Of a DNA stretch of 29,867 bases, positions 13,670-19,583 are shown one piece after another (position 1 is the first letter of the stretch; each line of letters opens with the position of its first letter). The notes under the pieces are model-generated. The model saw only the letters and a program-made list of their open reading frames with translations. It was not told where the DNA came from and searched no databases. The DNA is from a virus, in IMG/VR virus record IMGVR_UViG_3300045931_000522, positions 1-29,867 of that record, one strand, 5' to 3'. Position numbers and translations under genes: made by a program.

Positions 13670-13873
13670 TTAACGGCCGTTCTCTTTGCCGCGCACCAGG
13701 TGCTCGCCAAGCTGCTGCAGGGCGATTTTCGTTTCTTCCGCGATCACCGTCATGTCCACGATGGCGGAGCGAATGTCTTCGATCGCGGCGCCGATGCGTT
13801 CATTGACCCGGTCCTGGTGGGTCATCACCGCGCTCAGTCGCCGGAGTAAGCGTTCGACATCGGATGGTTCCAT
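13670..13873 (-). CDS. Small coiled-coil protein
   Basis: A 67-residue protein. The start at 13873 has AAGGAG six bases upstream. The sequence (from MEPSDVERLL) is one long amphipathic helix with heptad spacing of Leu, Ile and Val, so it is likely a coiled-coil oligomer. It is directly downstream of the displaced 3' end of a SWIM gene at 13915-13971, so the original operon order was SWIM gene then this gene. Function unknown. Confidence 0.6.
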   Translation of the reverse strand: MEPSDVERLLRRLSAVMTHQDRVNERIGAAIEDIRSAIVDMTVIAEETKIALQQLGEHLVRGKENGR

Positions 13874-13914
13874 CGGGGCTCCTTCGTGGGGGAGGCGCGC
13901 TCCCCGGTGGGTGG

Positions 13915-13971
13915 TTACTGGTAGCGGGGCTGGTACGTCGTGCCCAGCTTCACGGTGAGCATGGCGGCAAT
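13915..13971 (-). pseudogene. Displaced 3' end of a SWIM-finger gene
   Basis: In the minus-strand frame ending with TAA at 13915-13917, about 19 residues (reading ...[17 protein letters not shown]) align with the last 19 residues of the SWIM protein at 14622-15026 (...AVWLTIKLGATYKPSYN), with about ten identities and no gap. The fragment has no start of its own and overlaps the HNH stop. It is best explained as the original gene end, separated from its body by the HNH insertion. Confidence 0.7.
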
Positions 13972-14546
13972 GGCTCTTCCTCGGGCAGATGTGTCCAGGT
14001 GCGACGCTCGATGATGTGGTCAATCGTGCTCTTATGCACGCCAAATTGTGCGGCGATTGTTGTGCGACGTTTATCGTATTGGTAGATGCGGCGGATTTCT
14101 TGCACTTGATCATCTGTAAGTTTGGCGCTGGCGTGTCGCTCTCCGCGTACCTGATATTCAGGATGTGTCGCTCGAAGTTGCTTGTGTATCTCTGAGCCAA
14201 GATAGCCGAGATGTCCTTTGGCTTTGGCATCCTGCACATTGTCATTCGGGGTGCCAGCCCATAGATGGTGAGGATTGACGCAGGTTTTGACATCACAACG
14301 ATGACAGACATACAGGCCAGGCAACAGTTCACCATAGGTCATGATATAGATAAAACGATGTGCACGAATGCCCTGACGGTGTATATGAAAATTGCCATAT
14401 CCGGATGAGAGGCTGGCTTGCCAGAGCCAACAACAGGCTGTGCAGGTGGCCCCATGGCCACAACGCGACACCTTGCTCCAGAAGTGCGCGAGCAGTTTCG
14501 TGGTATCGGAGAGGTCGAGTTTCCGTCTAGAATAGGTGCCAGCCAT
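13950..14546 (-). CDS. HNH homing endonuclease inserted in a SWIM gene
   Basis: A 198-residue protein. The start at 14546 (MAGTYS) is preferred for AAAGGA ten bases upstream. It carries the HNH_3 pattern: [14 protein letters not shown], then [15 protein letters not shown], then '[20 protein letters not shown]' with the catalytic His region, and [11 protein letters not shown]-terminal NUMOD-type helix-turn-helix follows (about 140-185, '[19 protein letters not shown]'), which binds the target. The gene carries its own -10 box and hairpin upstream. Its 3' end overlaps the displaced SWIM-gene end. Same family as the gene at 27704-28330. Confidence 0.88.
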   Translation of the reverse strand: MAGTYSRRKLDLSDTTKLLAHFWSKVSRCGHGATCTACCWLWQASLSSGYGNFHIHRQGIRAHRFIYIMTYGELLPGLYVCHRCDVKTCVNPHHLWAGTPNDNVQDAKAKGHLGYLGSEIHKQLRATHPEYQVRGERHASAKLTDDQVQEIRRIYQYDKRRTTIAAQFGVHKSTIDHIIERRTWTHLPEEEPLPPCSP

Positions 14547-14581
14547 GGCCGCGTATCCTTTCATACGGGGTGATGGTCAGC

Positions 14582-14630
14582 AGGGCGAGGGGATTGCCGT
14601 CCTCTCGCCTTGCGTTATTCCCTAATTATA
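14582..14630 (-). promoter_or_regulatory. Promoter -10 and 5' hairpin of the HNH cassette
   Basis: On the minus strand TATAAT (14625-14630), inside the end of the SWIM gene, is followed 13 bases later by a 12-bp hairpin (14582-14593 with 14600-14611, two G-U pairs) with loop CGGCAA. One arm contains GGCGAGAGG, identical to the arm before the fusion nuclease gene at 6810-7844. Transcripts would start with this hairpin near their 5' end. Confidence 0.6.
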
Positions 14631-15026
14631 CGATGGTTTATAGGTGGCACCAAGCTTGATCGTCAGCCATACAGCCCATACGTGTTTGCAAGGACCAGCC
14701 TGGTACGTGGCGGCTTTGCAGTCACACGTCCAAGGGCCTCGTGTCACCAGATGCGCGAGTTCTGTATCACTCTGGCTTGCGACGAGCCATGTCCCGTCCG
14801 TCAGGGGCCACACGTCCCTGGCCTGGACGAGCGTGGCGGCCCTGGCGATGCGCGTGGCGGCCTCGGGCAGGGCCGTGACCGCCTGCCCCACCTGCGTGGC
14901 CAGCGCCGTCACCAGCGCCCGCTCACGGTCCTCGGCGGCCTGGATGTTCGCCGCTTCGATCGTGGCGTACCAGGACTGGCTGCCGTTTTTCTCTTGCTTT
15001 GTGCCGGTCGTGTGTCCAAACTTCAT
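14622..15026 (-). CDS. SWIM-type zinc finger protein
   Basis: A 134-residue protein. The start at 15026 has AGAGGAG nine bases upstream. Residues 101-115 are a SWIM finger (CDC, then CKH) in 'WTCDCKAATYQAGPCKHVWA'. A helical region with many Ala and Arg (20-75) precedes it. It is transcribed leftward from the divergent promoter at 15118-15146. Its last codons (14622-14690) are probably not original: a related 3' end lies at 13915-13971 beyond the HNH gene. The SWIM motif binds DNA or protein; a link with the larger SWIM protein at 5414-6673 is possible. Confidence 0.75.
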   Translation of the reverse strand: MKFGHTTGTKQEKNGSQSWYATIEAANIQAAEDRERALVTALATQVGQAVTALPEAATRIARAATLVQARDVWPLTDGTWLVASQSDTELAHLVTRGPWTCDCKAATYQAGPCKHVWAVWLTIKLGATYKPSYN

Positions 15027-15117
15027 CTGCCTGACTCCTCTAAGGGTCTCGGGTGGGTGTGGCGCTGGCTCTCTTCGCGGGGTCGTCAGCGCCATGCTGT
15101 CTACGTCCTACACTCTA

Positions 15118-15183
15118 AATATACAACCCTCCTTGAACGTTGTCAAATCATTCTTTGACAAATATCAAAGAAAAGTGTAAGAT
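15118..15183. promoter_or_regulatory. Symmetric divergent promoters sharing one operator
   Basis: Rightward: TTGACA (15155-15160), 17 bases, TAAGAT (15178-15183). Leftward: TTGACA (minus strand, 15141-15146), 17 bases, TATATT (15118-15123). The two -35 boxes are the arms of an 8-bp inverted repeat, TTGTCAAA (15140-15147) and TTTGACAA (15154-15161), with a 6-base spacer. One dimer bound here would block both promoters. The XRE protein encoded from 15203 is the likely binder. Confidence 0.85.
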
Positions 15184-15202
15184 ATATTCAAGGAGGTTGA
15201 AT

Positions 15203-15418
15203 ATGCAGCCTATTGGTGATCGTATACGTATCGAACGAGAACGCTACGGCATGAGCCAGGCCGAGCTTGCCAGGCGGATCGAGATTAGCAAGACGGCGAT
15301 GAATGATATTGAACGAGGGAGAACCGCGAACCCTGGCGTGCTGCATGTGGTGGCGATTGCAGACACCTTGCATCTGAGTGTCGATACCTTGCTTGGTCGG
15401 GAGGTCTCCCATGTATAG
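15203..15418 (+). CDS. XRE-family repressor
   Basis: A 71-residue protein. The start at 15203 has AAGGAGG six bases upstream. Nearly the whole protein is an HTH_3 domain: 'IGDRIRIERERYGMSQAELA', 'ISKTAMNDIERGR' and 'VVAIADTLHLSVDTLLG'. It is the first gene after a consensus promoter whose -35 lies in an inverted repeat, so it probably represses itself and the leftward genes. Its stop overlaps the next gene's ATG, coupling its level to that of the GIY-YIG-like protein. Confidence 0.9.
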   Translation: MQPIGDRIRIERERYGMSQAELARRIEISKTAMNDIERGRTANPGVLHVVAIADTLHLSVDTLLGREVSHV

Positions 15419-15980
15419 CGGTGGAACGATCTATGCCATTGCGGCAGAGGGGACAACGCTCGTCAAGATTGGGTCAACGACCACAGCCGTTGACAAGCGG
15501 CTAAAGAGTCTACAAACAGGGCAGCCATTCCCCTTGTCTGTCCTCGCTGCTATCCCTGTCGATGGCGACGTGCTACGCATTGAACGGCAAGTGCATGCCT
15601 TTCTGGCCGAGGAACGGCGACGAGGAGAGTGGTTTGACATTGCCCTCGATGGTGAGTCACTTGCTGCCCTGGTCGTGCGTGCTGTGCAATTCGTGCAGCA
15701 GCAACTGGAGGAGGAACATCCGCCCCACAATCGACCATGGCCCAAGTGGCTCGGGAACCAACTCCGCAAAGCCCGTATTGATAAATCGCTGAGTCAGCAA
15801 GAGTTATCCGCCCGTACTGGCTTAAGCCAGAAGCATCTCAGTGCCCTGGAATGTGATCAGATGATGCCCAAGTGGCCCACGATGGTAAAATTGGCCTTAG
15901 AGTTGGATATTGACTTGAACGCCCTGGCCTGGGCATGGTCTCGCTTGCCAGCGGAGGATGCGGCGGTGCCCCATGCCTGA
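15411..15980 (+). CDS. GIY-YIG-like (MUG113/T5orf172) domain fused to XRE helix-turn-helix
   Basis: A 189-residue protein. The start at 15411 overlaps the previous stop. Residues about 5-85 match the MUG113/T5orf172 branch of GIY-YIG nucleases: 'IYAIAAEGTTLVKIGSTT', 'RLKSLQTGQPFPLSVLAAIP' and 'ERQVHAFLAEERRRGEWFDI'. Residues about 115-180 are a second XRE-type HTH ('LRKARIDKSLSQQELSARTG'). Known proteins of this kind are nuclease-like domains of uncertain activity, often found in phages and fused to DNA-binding modules. The fusion suggests a site-directed DNA nicking or regulatory enzyme. Translational coupling to the small repressor is notable. Confidence 0.85.
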   Translation: MYSGGTIYAIAAEGTTLVKIGSTTTAVDKRLKSLQTGQPFPLSVLAAIPVDGDVLRIERQVHAFLAEERRRGEWFDIALDGESLAALVVRAVQFVQQQLEEEHPPHNRPWPKWLGNQLRKARIDKSLSQQELSARTGLSQKHLSALECDQMMPKWPTMVKLALELDIDLNALAWAWSRLPAEDAAVPHA

Positions 15981-16266
15981 CGACTTCACCCCCGATGATG
16001 CCCTGGACGCCGTGGCCCACCTGGCCCGTTCCCTTGACCGCGTGGCCACCAGTAGCGCGCGCGCGGCGGGGGCCAGTGAACAGACGCTCGTCGTCGTGAC
16101 CGACCTGGCCCGGACCCTCCGTCGGACCCTGCCGCTTGCCTGGCTGTGTACAGCCATCGCGCTCTTCACGCTCGCCTTCGTCGCCTGGTCCACGGTGCAG
16201 CTCGTGCGCGAAGGCCGCGTGCACCACGAGCGCATGCAGCGGGACCACCAGGTGCAGCAACGCTAG
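15973..16266 (+). CDS. One-helix membrane protein
   Basis: A 97-residue protein overlapping the stop of the GIY-YIG-HTH gene by 8 bases. An acidic N-terminus is followed by a helical region with Ser/Ala and one membrane helix (about 57-77, 'LPLAWLCTAIALFTLAFVAW'), then a basic, Gln-rich cytoplasmic tail. It is the third gene of the 15203-16266 operon. Its function is unknown; linkage with a repressor and nuclease suggests an accessory or defence-like role, but this is inference. Confidence 0.65.
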   Translation: MPDDFTPDDALDAVAHLARSLDRVATSSARAAGASEQTLVVVTDLARTLRRTLPLAWLCTAIALFTLAFVAWSTVQLVREGRVHHERMQRDHQVQQR

Positions 16267-16275
16267 CGCGCGGGC

Positions 16276-16304
16276 TTGACACGGCGCCCGCCCCGCCGTA
16301 CGCT
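16276..16304 (+). promoter_or_regulatory. Promoter before the packaging and structural operon
   Basis: TTGACA (16276-16281), 17-base GC-rich spacer, TACGCT (16299-16304). It lies right after the membrane-protein stop and points to the small terminase. The -10 matches the consensus at T1, A2 and T6. No other strong promoter was seen for the structural genes downstream, apart from the one before the HNH gene at 24960. Confidence 0.55.
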
Positions 16305-16397
16305 GCGGCGCACACGCACACCGCGGAGAGGGGCGCGCGCTCCGGAGCCCAACATTTCTATTTGACCTCCACGCTTTTGTCATTTATCCTCTTGCGC

Positions 16398-16460
16398 AGC
16401 AGTAGTCTAGCGAGTGGTCGCGCCACGCCTGCGACCCCTTGAGAGGCTACTGCTTTTTTT
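16398..16460 (+). terminator. Intrinsic terminator-like structure in the leader
   Basis: AGCAGTAG (16398-16405) pairs with CTACTGCT (16447-16454), followed by a run of seven T (16454-16460). Between the arms is a second hairpin GGTCGC/GCGACC. It ends the 15203-16266 operon, or attenuates transcription from the promoter at 16276. The arm 16447-16449 is also part of the alternative hairpin at 16441-16473. Confidence 0.65.
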
Positions 16461-16473
16461 GCCTTAGCCTCTC
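16441..16473 (+). promoter_or_regulatory. Alternative hairpin overlapping the terminator
   Basis: GAGAGGCTA (16441-16449) pairs perfectly with TAGCCTCTC (16465-16473), 9 bp, with the T-run in the loop. It shares bases 16447-16449 with the terminator stem, so the two cannot form together. Further GGCTAGCC repeats follow to 16484. This may be a regulatory leader or a packaging site near the small terminase; nothing here separates the two. Confidence 0.45.
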
Positions 16474-16570
16474 CTCGGCTAGCCTACCTGCACCTTCCTT
16501 TCAAGGGGAATCGTTAGATCCTGCTCGCGCCGCCGGTCTCCACATGCCGGCGGTGTCGGGGGACGCGCGC

Positions 16571-17158
16571 ATGCCGCTCAACGACAACCAGCGCACCTTC
16601 ATCGCCCGCTACCGCGCCACCACGCCGCGTAACGCCACGCGCGCCTACGAAGCGGTGTACAAAGCCCGCGGCGAGGCGGCCCGCAAGAATGCCTCCGAGT
16701 ACCTGACAAAACCCGACATCCGTGCCGAGATCGACCGACTGGACGCGGAGGACCTGCGCGACCTCGGGATCACCGCGGCCGCGGTGCTGCGCGAGATCGC
16801 CCGCCTGGGCTTCAGCGACGTGCGCCAGCTCTACGACGACACGGGGGCCCTCAAAGCACCACACGCGCTGGACGACGACGTGGCTGCAGCGGTGAGTAGC
16901 GTCGAGGTGGTCAGTTACGTCAACGAGGACAGCGGCGAGCCCCTCCTCACCCGCACGCACAAAATCCGCCTCTGGAACAAGGAAGGGAGCCTCACCCTGC
17001 TGGCCAAACACTTGAAGCTCATCTCTGACAAGGTGGAACTCGGCGCGGAGACCCTCGCCCAACTCGCCCGGCTGCTGGACCGCCTGCCCGACACCGCCCT
17101 GCACGAGCTGGTGACGCCGAACGGAGAGGCCGCACCCTTACCGCACCGGGAGCGCTAA
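16571..17158 (+). CDS. terS: Terminase small subunit
   Basis: A 195-residue protein; I choose ATG 16571 because GGGGGA lies just upstream (an in-frame ATG at 16543 is possible). The N-terminal part 'LNDNQRTFIARYRATTPRNA...' and 'RAYEAVYKARGEAARKNASE...' is the Terminase_2 helix-turn-helix region that recognises the packaging site. 'FSDVRQLYDDTGALK' and the conserved mid-domain follow, then a Glu/Leu-rich oligomerisation helix at the end. It is directly before the large subunit with a 1-base gap. It binds phage DNA and presents it to the motor. Confidence 0.88.
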   Translation: MPLNDNQRTFIARYRATTPRNATRAYEAVYKARGEAARKNASEYLTKPDIRAEIDRLDAEDLRDLGITAAAVLREIARLGFSDVRQLYDDTGALKAPHALDDDVAAAVSSVEVVSYVNEDSGEPLLTRTHKIRLWNKEGSLTLLAKHLKLISDKVELGAETLAQLARLLDRLPDTALHELVTPNGEAAPLPHRER

Positions 17159-17159
17159 C

Positions 17160-18713
17160 ATGGCCACCCTGCCCTTTCCCGTCACCCCCGGCGTGCAGCG
17201 CCTCGCCCGCGTCATGCTCGAGCGCCGCCAGGCCGCTGACCGCCTGCGGCAGTTCCAGCCGCTGCCCAAACAACTGCCCTTCATCCGCGCCGTCCTCACC
17301 GACGCGGCGCCGTGGGAGCACTGGTACTGCGCGGCGAATCGCGCCGGCAAGAGTGCCGCCGGGGCCTACTGCGGGGCCACGCTGGCGCGCTTCGGGCCGG
17401 ACGATCCCCGGCCGGCCATCGGTCCGTCCGCCGTGGTCTATGACCGCGCGACGTCCGGGTGGGTGGTGGGCCCCGATTTCCCGACCCTGCGTGACGTGCT
17501 CATGCCGACCTATTTTGACAACGGCTATCTCTCGCCCACGCAGGACATCGGCCCGTTCATCCCGGCGAGTGAGATTGCGCATTGGAGCTGGGACAGCCAG
17601 GTGCTCAAGCTGAAAAATGGGTCGCTCCTGGGCTTTAAGTCGAACGAACAGGACACCGTGAAATTCGCCGCCGCCGGGAAGGATTGGGTGCACTTCGACG
17701 AAGAGCCCAAGCGCACCGGGTATGAGGAAGTGACGCTGCGCGTCGCGGGTGGGCGCCACCTGCGCATCTTCGGCACGGCCACGCTGTTGCCGCCGGAAGG
17801 CGTTGTGGGCGGTATTAGCTGGATTTATGACGACATCATCCAGCCGTGGCAAGCGCGCCAGCGGACCGATGTCGCGGTGTACGGCGCGTCCATCTACGAT
17901 AACCCCTACATCCTGCCCGAAGAGATTGCGCGGCTCGAAGCCCGCTACCCGGTGGGCTCGCTGCAACGGCGCATCCGGCTGGAAGGCGAGTGGCTGCCGG
18001 GGATGACGGGCGTGCCGGTGTACGGCTCCTTTGAACGTGAAGTCCATGTGAAACGACAGCCCGCGTTATCCCCGAATCGGCCCTTATTATTCGCCCTGGA
18101 CTTCAATGTTGATCCGTTTGTGGGCATTGTGGGACAACAGGACCGCACACGTTTCTCCATCGTGCGAGAGTTCGTCTTAGAGCCTGGCTCTATTCCGCAG
18201 ATGGTAGAGGCTTTCCGCAGTGCCTATCCAAGTCATGCACACGAAATATGGCTCTACGGCGACGCCACAGGTGGCGCGCGGCATGTGCAGGAAGGCAAAA
18301 GTGATTGGCGGGTGGTGTTAGAGTACTTCAAAACCTATCCGAGTCCCATTAAGTTGCGTATACCCGACGCCAATCCGCCGGTGCATGCGCGCATTAACGC
18401 CGTCAATATGGCGCTGATGGACGAATTTGGGGCGTCGCGGTTGTATATTGACCCTGCCTGTGTCGAACTCATTGCTGATCTTGAACGGGTTATTAGTGAT
18501 GGCCGTGGTGGCATTCTGAAGAGCTACAGCCAACGCGACCCCTACAGTAAACGTACGCATTTATCGGACGCACTGGGGTACCTCATCGCCCACGCCGCGC
18601 CGGTGGGATCGGCCTCGCTTGCCGGCGTCCGGCGGCGCCAACAGATCCCACGTCCCGCATATGGCAATCAGGTTCCAGGGAGGACCTCACAGGCTATCGC
18701 GCATCGCAGGTAA
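17160..18713 (+). CDS. terL: Terminase large subunit
   Basis: A 517-residue packaging motor. The ATPase has Walker A CAANRAGKS (57-65) and Walker B with Asp180-Glu181 in 'DWVHFDEEP'. The C-terminal RNase-H-like nuclease has acidic residues at Asp314 ('FALDFNVDP'), Asp368 ('LYGDATGG') and Asp470 ('HLSDALGYL'). It cuts concatemers and pumps DNA through the portal at 19568-21679. The stretch from about 18040 to 18590 is less GC-rich, with more TTA/TTG-type codons than the first half, suggesting replacement next to the HNH gene whose end overlaps this gene by 20 bases. Confidence 0.95.
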   Translation: MATLPFPVTPGVQRLARVMLERRQAADRLRQFQPLPKQLPFIRAVLTDAAPWEHWYCAANRAGKSAAGAYCGATLARFGPDDPRPAIGPSAVVYDRATSGWVVGPDFPTLRDVLMPTYFDNGYLSPTQDIGPFIPASEIAHWSWDSQVLKLKNGSLLGFKSNEQDTVKFAAAGKDWVHFDEEPKRTGYEEVTLRVAGGRHLRIFGTATLLPPEGVVGGISWIYDDIIQPWQARQRTDVAVYGASIYDNPYILPEEIARLEARYPVGSLQRRIRLEGEWLPGMTGVPVYGSFEREVHVKRQPALSPNRPLLFALDFNVDPFVGIVGQQDRTRFSIVREFVLEPGSIPQMVEAFRSAYPSHAHEIWLYGDATGGARHVQEGKSDWRVVLEYFKTYPSPIKLRIPDANPPVHARINAVNMALMDEFGASRLYIDPACVELIADLERVISDGRGGILKSYSQRDPYSKRTHLSDALGYLIAHAAPVGSASLAGVRRRQQIPRPAYGNQVPGRTSQAIAHRR

Positions 18714-19254
18714 GGAGCCATGGTTGCACAGGGCCTGGAATGGGCCGAACCCATTTCTTGCGGTTGCATGAGTGGCAGGAAGCTACGACGTTCCAGAGGG
18801 TGTGGTTGCCACCATCGATAATCGGTGTGATGTGGTCAATGCACAGGATGTGGGTGCCGTGATGACACTCTGCACATTCCGGCTTGTAGTACGGACAATA
18901 GGCGCAGACCCCATGGGCCATGGTGAGAACAAACACGCGTTGGCGTGCGGTAAAATCCCGCCGAGTAACGCGTTTATGGCGTGCACGACGTTGTTGTTGC
19001 GCATTGCGAGCGGCTTCAGGGTGGCGTTTTGCCGAGGCTTTTTTGATGGCTTTCCGCTCGGGGGTTGTATTCAAGACAAGGATGTCATCGCGGTTGGCGT
19101 AGTAGTACGTCAGGCCCCGCTGGCGGCGATCCGCCAGGTGGCGTACGTAATTACGGCGATTGGATGCTTTGGTAGCTTCAGGATGAGCGGCACGCCATTG
19201 TCTCGCATAGCGGCGGCCGCGCGCACGACGCTTCTCAGGGTCTTTGTACGGCAT
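18694..19254 (-). CDS. HNH homing endonuclease between terminase and portal
   Basis: A 186-residue protein. The start at 19254 has GGAGGT eight bases upstream. It begins MPYKDPEKRR like the partial gene at 1-211, with a long basic N-terminal region that may bind DNA. The HNH core is near the end: CAYC and CAEC zinc-binding pairs, 'LCIDHITPIIDGGNHTLWN' with the DH pair, and 'SCHSCNRKKW'. It is antisense to the packaging genes and overlaps the terL end. It has a structured leader with a compensatory change relative to copy 1 (245-296) and its own TATAAT upstream. Confidence 0.9.
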   Translation of the reverse strand: MPYKDPEKRRARGRRYARQWRAAHPEATKASNRRNYVRHLADRRQRGLTYYYANRDDILVLNTTPERKAIKKASAKRHPEAARNAQQQRRARHKRVTRRDFTARQRVFVLTMAHGVCAYCPYYKPECAECHHGTHILCIDHITPIIDGGNHTLWNVVASCHSCNRKKWVRPIPGPVQPWLLTCDAR

Positions 19255-19290
19255 GAGGACCAACCTCCGGTTGTTGGTTCCGGTTTGGGT

Positions 19291-19341
19291 GTGTGGCAAC
19301 GCGCCGGAAACGCGCTTTCGGGGTCGACTCCCTAGCCACAC
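19291..19341 (-). promoter_or_regulatory. Structured 5' leader of the HNH gene (copy 2)
   Basis: Outer stem GTGTGGC (19291-19297) with GCCACAC (19335-19341); inner hairpin CGCG/CGCG (19300-19303 and 19311-19314) and a GGG/CCC hairpin. It has the same layout as 245-296, with the inner 19 bases identical and the outer arm changed in both strands (T-A to A-T). A TATAAT on the minus strand (19375-19380) lies 33 bases upstream and could start the transcript. Confidence 0.7.
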
Positions 19342-19397
19342 GCCGTGAGTGTAGCACACGGCTGTGTATGTGTAATTATACCAAATTGGCGTAGGTA

Positions 19398-19583
19398 ATG
19401 GCACAACTTCCTGATCACGACTCGTGTAAAAAGTGCGGCGATGACCTCTTCGGCTTCGTGCGAGCGATCGGCGTGTGCGGCAGGTGTATGCAAATGCCAC
19501 CACTGCCCACGTCCGTGCCCAGGCCGACGTATACCCTGTACACCCCCAGGGCCGTGAAGGAGCGCGTGTGGCAGAGACCCTAG
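19398..19583 (+). CDS. Small CxxC protein before the portal gene
   Basis: A 61-residue frame with CKKCGDD and CGRC, giving a two-pair zinc ribbon, and a Pro/Thr-rich tail. It overlaps the portal start by 16 bases. The Shine-Dalgarno is poor (GTAGGTA). It may be a genuine small zinc protein like those at 2310 and 11020. The alternative is that the region is only the portal leader. Confidence 0.45.
   Translation: MAQLPDHDSCKKCGDDLFGFVRAIGVCGRCMQMPPLPTSVPRPTYTLYTPRAVKERVWQRP

Noticed and set aside
13915-14690. Group I or II intron carrying the HNH gene
   Set aside because: The upstream SWIM gene has its own complete, homologous end, so no exon joining is needed, and I see no intron core motifs.
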